DNA of 64,000 nt, from contig NC_072795.1 of NCBI RefSeq assembly GCF_028583425.1, positions 74,228,001-74,292,000 on the forward strand, read 5' to 3'. This DNA is from Eublepharis macularius. Taxonomy: Eukaryota; Chordata; Lepidosauria; Squamata; Eublepharidae. A program made the position numbers and the translations under genes. The notes beneath the pieces were generated by a model. That model did no database searches. It was not told the DNA's origin and saw only the letters and a program-made list of their open reading frames with translations. Shown here piece after piece: positions 34,790 through 64,000 of the stretch; positions within the stretch are counted from its first letter, which is position 1; every line of letters starts with the position of its first letter.

Positions 34790-36436
34790 ACCAACGAACG
34801 CGCAAAGCCACAAAGTAGCTTGGCACCACAATATGCTAACATATTCATGGCGGACTTGGAACAACGCTTCCTCAGCTCCCATCCACTAGAACCACTACTA
34901 TACTTAAGATTCCTGGATGACATCTTCATCATTTGGACCCATGGGAAGGAAGCTCTTGAGAGATTTCATCAAGACTTCAATAACTTTCACCCTACTATCA
35001 ACCTAAGCCTGGACCACTCTACACAACAGGTACACTTCCTGGACACCACTGTACAACTACATAATGGACGAATAAATACCACTTTATACCGGAAACCAAC
35101 AGACCGATACTCATATCTACATGCCTCCAGCTACCACCCTAAACATACCACTCGGTCTATTGTCTACAGCCAAGCCTTACGTTACAACCGTATCTGCTCC
35201 AATGCTCTCGACCGAGACTCACACTTAAGAGATTTACAACAAGCATTTTTGGGACTACAGTACCCACCAAATGAAGTGAAGAAACAAATCAACAGGGCCA
35301 GACTAGTACCCAGAAACAGCCTACTCCAGGACAAACCTAAAGGAACTAACAACAGAACACCACTGGTTGTCACCTATAGCTCCCAGCTCAAACCCATCCA
35401 ACGTATCATCAGTGAGCTACAACCCATCCTGGAAAATGATACCTCTCTCTCAGAAGCCCTGGGTGGAAGACCTTTCCTTGCCTACAGACAGCCCCCCAAC
35501 CTTAAACGACTTCTCACTCACAACCATGAATCAGCCAGCAGAGTCACCAGCACAGGTACCAGGCCCTGCAACAGACCCAGATGCCAGCTCTGCCCCTATA
35601 TCTACCCAGGGAATACAATTACAGGACCCAATGGCATCAACTACACTGTCTCTGGCTCTTACAGCTGCTCATCCTCCAATCTGATATATGCCCTCATGTG
35701 CCAACAATGTCCTTCTGCTCTGTACATTGGACAAACCAGCCAACCTCTACGCAAAAGAATAAATGGACACAAATCTGACATTAGAAATGGAAACGTCCAG
35801 AAACCAGTGGGAGAACACTTCAACCTACCAGGACATTCCATCAAAGACTTAAAGGTCACTGTAGTTCAACAGAAACCTTTCAAAAACAAAATCCAACGGG
35901 AGGCTGCTGAACTGGAATTCATATGCAAATTTGACTCTGTCAAGCTGGGACTGAATAGGGACTATGAATGGTTATCACATTACCACAGGTAACAGATTTC
36001 CTTTACAGAGGTGGGGTCTGGGGGAGCTCAGTGGTACCTGGCGTGGGCTTTCGGGAACCACAGATCTCTTTGTCAGATGCATCTGGCAGGGAGAGCTGTG
36101 GTTATCGAAGGCCCATACTGCATTGGAATTGGATGGTCTAGCTGTTTGGCTTCTACAAACTAACAGGGCAAACTCCTTTGAAGCCAACTGATACACACAC
36201 CAAAAGGAGATGTTTACATATACTAGCAAAGGAATGTTTTGATTGCTCCCTCCCCCTCCCCCCCTAATTGCCTCTTCCCTCTGCTCTTCTGTGTTTGTCC
36301 AGTCTCTGTATCAGGCATCTGACGAAGAGAACTTGATTCTCGAAAGCTTATGCTAAAATAAAATTGGTTAGTCTTAAAGGTGCTACTGGACTCTTTTTGA
36401 TTTTGCTACCACAGACTAACACGGCTAACTTCTCTG
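34790..36436 (+). mobile_element. Penelope-like element, 5'-truncated
   Basis: It contains the end of the reverse transcriptase, a linker and a GIY-YIG endonuclease (34820-35992), followed by a ~440-bp 3' region ending with 'gacgaagagaacttgattctcg', 'ggttagtcttaaaggtgctactgg' and 'cacagactaacacggctaac' (to ~36436). Just before the open part, the frame is broken near 34815 (a TAG and a shift where GTK-M is expected). The 3' end stops ~0.5 kb before the SMC3 start codon. Confidence 0.85.
34820..35992 (+). pseudogene. Penelope RT C-part plus GIY-YIG endonuclease
   Basis: The open frame of 390 codons (first codon TTG, so not a true start) begins APQYANIFMADLE and LRFLDDIFIIW, the RT catalytic block with the Asp pair. 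It continues through HFLDT and LYRKPTDR to a Cys-rich motif (CNRPRCQLCPY) and the GIY-YIG nuclease (LIYALMCQQC, SALYIGQT, LRKRINGHK, and downstream E in EAAELEFI). It ends at TAA 35990-35992. Penelope proteins reverse transcribe at nicked targets. Without the N-terminal half of the RT this copy cannot act alone. Confidence 0.88.
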
Positions 36437-36449
36437 CAAAGTAGGTGTA

Positions 36450-36930
36450 GTTATCTGTACAACAGGCTCCTCCCTCACCTTCAAGGAATGACGAGCGCCC
36501 TCTGTGGGCTTTTCTGCAGCGAATCTCCCAGCAGTTCTGCACGCTACATTGACAGCGGGGAAGAGTTTGCTGCTCTTTGCCCCCTCCCATTGGCTGCACT
36601 TGCGTTTGGCGCCCATCCCGGCTCAAGTCGGGCGGTACCAACTTCCTACACGGCGGACAAGAAATGTGTGCTGCCGCCCGCTCTTCCACGAATCTTGAAT
36701 GTTGGCAGAAAAAATTCACCCGGAGTGATATTTTTAGGAGGTGGTAGGGAGGACCAGCGCTACAATCGCTTGTTTTTTTTTTCTTTTCTGCCTCCCCTCT
36801 ATTCGACTGTCAAGTGGTACATTCCACGACGAATGAGTGAGGGACGCTTTGCCGCCATTTTGTGTGTGAATGTGAGTGGGGCGGGCGCTGCGCGGTGAAG
36901 AGGGAGGCTGTCGCCCGTTACTCTGCCAAT
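36450..36930 (+). promoter_or_regulatory. SMC3: CpG-rich SMC3 promoter and 5' UTR
   Basis: CpG-richer, TATA-less sequence upstream of the SMC3 ATG. It holds an inverted CCAAT box (ATTGG at 36589-36593, NF-Y type), a YY1-type GCCGCCATTTTG at 36851-36862 and a GC box (GGGGCGGGC) near 36878-36886. YY1 motifs in housekeeping promoters commonly lie just downstream of the start site, so transcription probably starts around 36830-36850. CpG-rich sequence continues into intron 1 to ~37200. Confidence 0.7.
36851..36862 (+). promoter_or_regulatory. YY1-type motif
   Basis: GCCGCCATTTTG matches the strong YY1 consensus (CCGCCATNTT). It lies ~70 bases before the SMC3 start codon, in the likely 5' UTR. 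Binding itself is inferred. Confidence 0.65.
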
Positions 36931-62471
<25,541 letters not shown>

Positions 62472-62690
62472 TAGTATTCAGTACCATTTTAAGGATTAAA
62501 CATGGTAGTTCTAAACTATCTTAGGTTGTTGATTATTGATCTCTTTGTATGTCTCCTGTTATAATGTAAAACAAGAATTAAAATTAATTCTAAATGATTT
62601 AGTTACTTTTCCATTTCAAAGGAAACAATAGACCTTTTACAGTATAGATTCCGTAATACATATCAGTGGTGTGGATGTGTGTGTTATGTG

Positions 62691-63215
62691 TAGGGATGTA
62701 TGCTTAGGGTTTCCAATTCAGAAATATTCGGGATTCCCGAATCAGCTCCAGCATTGCTGAGCCTATTCAGGAATCCTGAAGCAAAGCTTTCCAAAGTGAT
62801 TTGTATCACTTCTTAAAGCTTTGGGCAAAGCGGCAGCAGCTACAGCACTTTTCTAGCTGTTTGCATTTGCTACCCTGCCGCTTTTTTCAAACTTCCAGCC
62901 CCGCCACTTTTTTCACCCAGTTGGGGAGGGGGAGCAGGGAACCCATCAGGTGAAAAAGTGGTGGGGCAGAAGTTTAAAGTAACTTTTCATGCCGTTTTCA
63001 AGTACTGTACTTCTTGGGACCCAAAGCAGCTCCTCACCATTTTTCCCTCATAGCAAACCTTGTGAGGTAGGTTAGGCTGAGCGTTTGTGAATGGACCAAA
63101 GTCACCCAGCCCAACACGGCTTGCCACATCGAGATTCAGGTTTTTCTTAATTGTTTTCCCGCTTTGGGTAAACCCGAAGCAGGAAACCTGAATCTTTTTC
63201 AGCTGTACACCCCTA
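62691..63215. mobile_element. hAT MITE, TIR TAGGGRTGTA, intron 21
   Basis: Starts TAGGGATGTATGC and ends GCTGTACACCCCTA. Identical 8-bp flanks GTTATGTG (62683-62690 and 63216-63223). Its ends resemble those of the 44120-46590 element. Inside, 63002-63109 is a SINE-derived segment that is the inverted copy of 63391-63498. Confidence 0.9.
63002..63109 (-). repeat. inverted repeat, left arm (SINE fragment inside MITE)
   Basis: 108 bases whose reverse complement equals 63391-63498 with one visible mismatch. The segment lacks both the SINE head and its A-rich tail, so it is not a normal SINE insertion. Confidence 0.88.
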
Positions 63216-63315
63216 GTTATGTGCCATCAAGTCACATAATAACCTCCAAAATGTCTTAATATTAACAGTCTTCCTCCTATCTTACAAACTGGATGCCATT
63301 GCTTCCTTTATAGAG

Positions 63316-63515
63316 CCAGTGTTGTGCTAAAGTGACAGACTAGAATCTGAGTGATTCAGGTTCGATTCCCTGCTCTGCCAAGGAAGCTCACTGGGTGACT
63401 TTGGTCCATTCACAAACTCTCAGCCTAACCTACCTCACAAGGTTTGCTATGAGGGAAAAATGGTGAGGAGCTGCTTTGGGTCCCAAGAAGTACAGTACAA
63501 ATAAATAAAAATTTA
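63316..63515 (+). repeat. tRNA-derived SINE, carries right arm of the inverted repeat
   Basis: Plus-strand head 'gagccagtgttgtgctaaag' (A box region), B box GGTTCGATTCC (63359-63369), 'gactttggtccattcacaaac', 'ctacctcacaaggtttgc', and the tail 'acaaataaataaa'. Bases 63391-63498 are mirrored at 63002-63109. Confidence 0.85.
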
Positions 63516-63524
63516 GACTAGCCA

Positions 63525-64000
63525 TCTCATTTTGGGTCTTCGTTTTTTCCTACTCCCTTCCACTTTTCCTAGCATTGTCTTCCAGTGAGTCTTGTCTTCT
63601 CATGATGTGACTAAAGTACGATAGCCTTAGTCTTGTCATTTTAGCTTCTAGGGAGGATTCAGGCTTGATTTGATCTAGTACCCACTTATTTGTCTTGTTT
63701 GACTGTCCATGATATCTGTAAAACTCTCCTCCAGCACCACATTTCAAATGAACTGGCTTTCTTCCTGTCAACTTTCTTAACTGTTTATCTTGATCTTAGT
63801 CCCCAGCAACATATCCTTATTGTTAAGGATCTTTTCCAGTACCTTCATGGCTGCCCTTCCATCTCTCAATCTCCTTCTGATTTTTTGGTTGCAGACTCCC
63901 ATTTGGTTGATGATTGAGCCAAAAAATAGAAAATCTCGAGCAGTTTCAGTTTCTTTATTGTCAGCCTTAAATTTCATAATTCCTTGGTAGTCAATACTTT
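63525..64000 (-). pseudogene. RTE/BovB-like LINE ORF2 C-terminus, broken, cut by window edge
   Basis: The minus-strand frames 63777-63977 (FLFFGSIINQMG, IRRRLRDGRAAMKVLEKI) and 63550-63771 (KTNKWVLDQIKPESSLEAKM, LSYFSHIMRRQDSLE) are consecutive parts of the C-terminal region of RTE/BovB-type reverse transcriptases, in different frames, so at least one shift has occurred. BovB-type LINEs are the expected drivers of Sauria SINEs. It continues past the right edge. Confidence 0.8.

Noticed and set aside
36348-36898. Overlapping frames upstream of SMC3 on both strands, possible divergent gene
   Set aside because: CpG-rich promoter DNA gives chance open frames; no splice-flanked conserved protein was seen.

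Overview
The window is nuclear DNA of a vertebrate, most likely a squamate reptile (lizard). The evidence is a multi-exon gene with canonical splice sites whose product is almost identical to vertebrate SMC3, set in a repeat mix typical of squamates: a full-length L1, CR1, an RTE/BovB-like LINE, Penelope-like elements, tRNA-derived 'Sauria'-type SINEs, a 5S-rRNA-derived SINE, and many hAT DNA transposons. The species cannot be named from the sequence. There is no bacterial-style operon, no CRISPR array, and no intact tRNA or rRNA gene.

Layout: 1-36,436 is intergenic and made almost entirely of mobile DNA. In order it holds an L1 3' end (1-~700), an L2-like tail with a tetranucleotide repeat (~1945-2145), a 737-bp hAT element (5412-6148), a decayed CR1 (~9750-13017), a candidate Helitron (13695-~14152), and a complete hAT transposon (15645-19028) whose spliced transposase gene is broken by a CpG-dense 212-bp palindrome. 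It continues with a Sauria-type SINE (19151-19390), a composite hAT (20378-23018) with an L1 fragment and a hairpin MITE inside it, a hairpin insertion flanked by 19-bp repeats (24340-24534), a second hairpin MITE (26374-26756), a galectin-1-like processed retrocopy with an open frame (27066-27585), a 6.1-kb full-length L1 (28461-34567, minus strand) spoiled by one visible stop codon, and a 5'-truncated Penelope-like element (~34790-36436).

From ~36,450 a CpG-rich promoter begins, with an inverted CCAAT box, a YY1-type motif and a GC box. SMC3, the ATPase subunit of cohesin, starts at 36931 and runs on the plus strand past the right edge. I place 21 exons that encode residues 1-809: the N-terminal ATPase head with its Walker A motif and acetylated lysine pair, coiled coil 1, the hinge, and the start of the return coiled coil. 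Two introns are unusual. Intron 9 has a GC donor. Intron 19 has a U12-type ATATCCTT donor and appears to end in AT instead of AG or AC. SMC3 introns carry further hAT copies, SINEs, an old Penelope fragment, and a 108-bp inverted repeat with one mismatch (63002-63109 against 63391-63498).

The only clearly functional host gene is SMC3. The L1 probably represents the machinery that made the galectin retrocopy. hAT copies from five terminal-repeat groups still show 8-bp target duplications, which points to repeated hAT activity in this lineage. No wholly new gene system was found. The most unusual signals are the U12 intron with AT-AT ends, the CpG palindrome in the transposase, the galectin retrocopy and the inverted 108-bp duplication.
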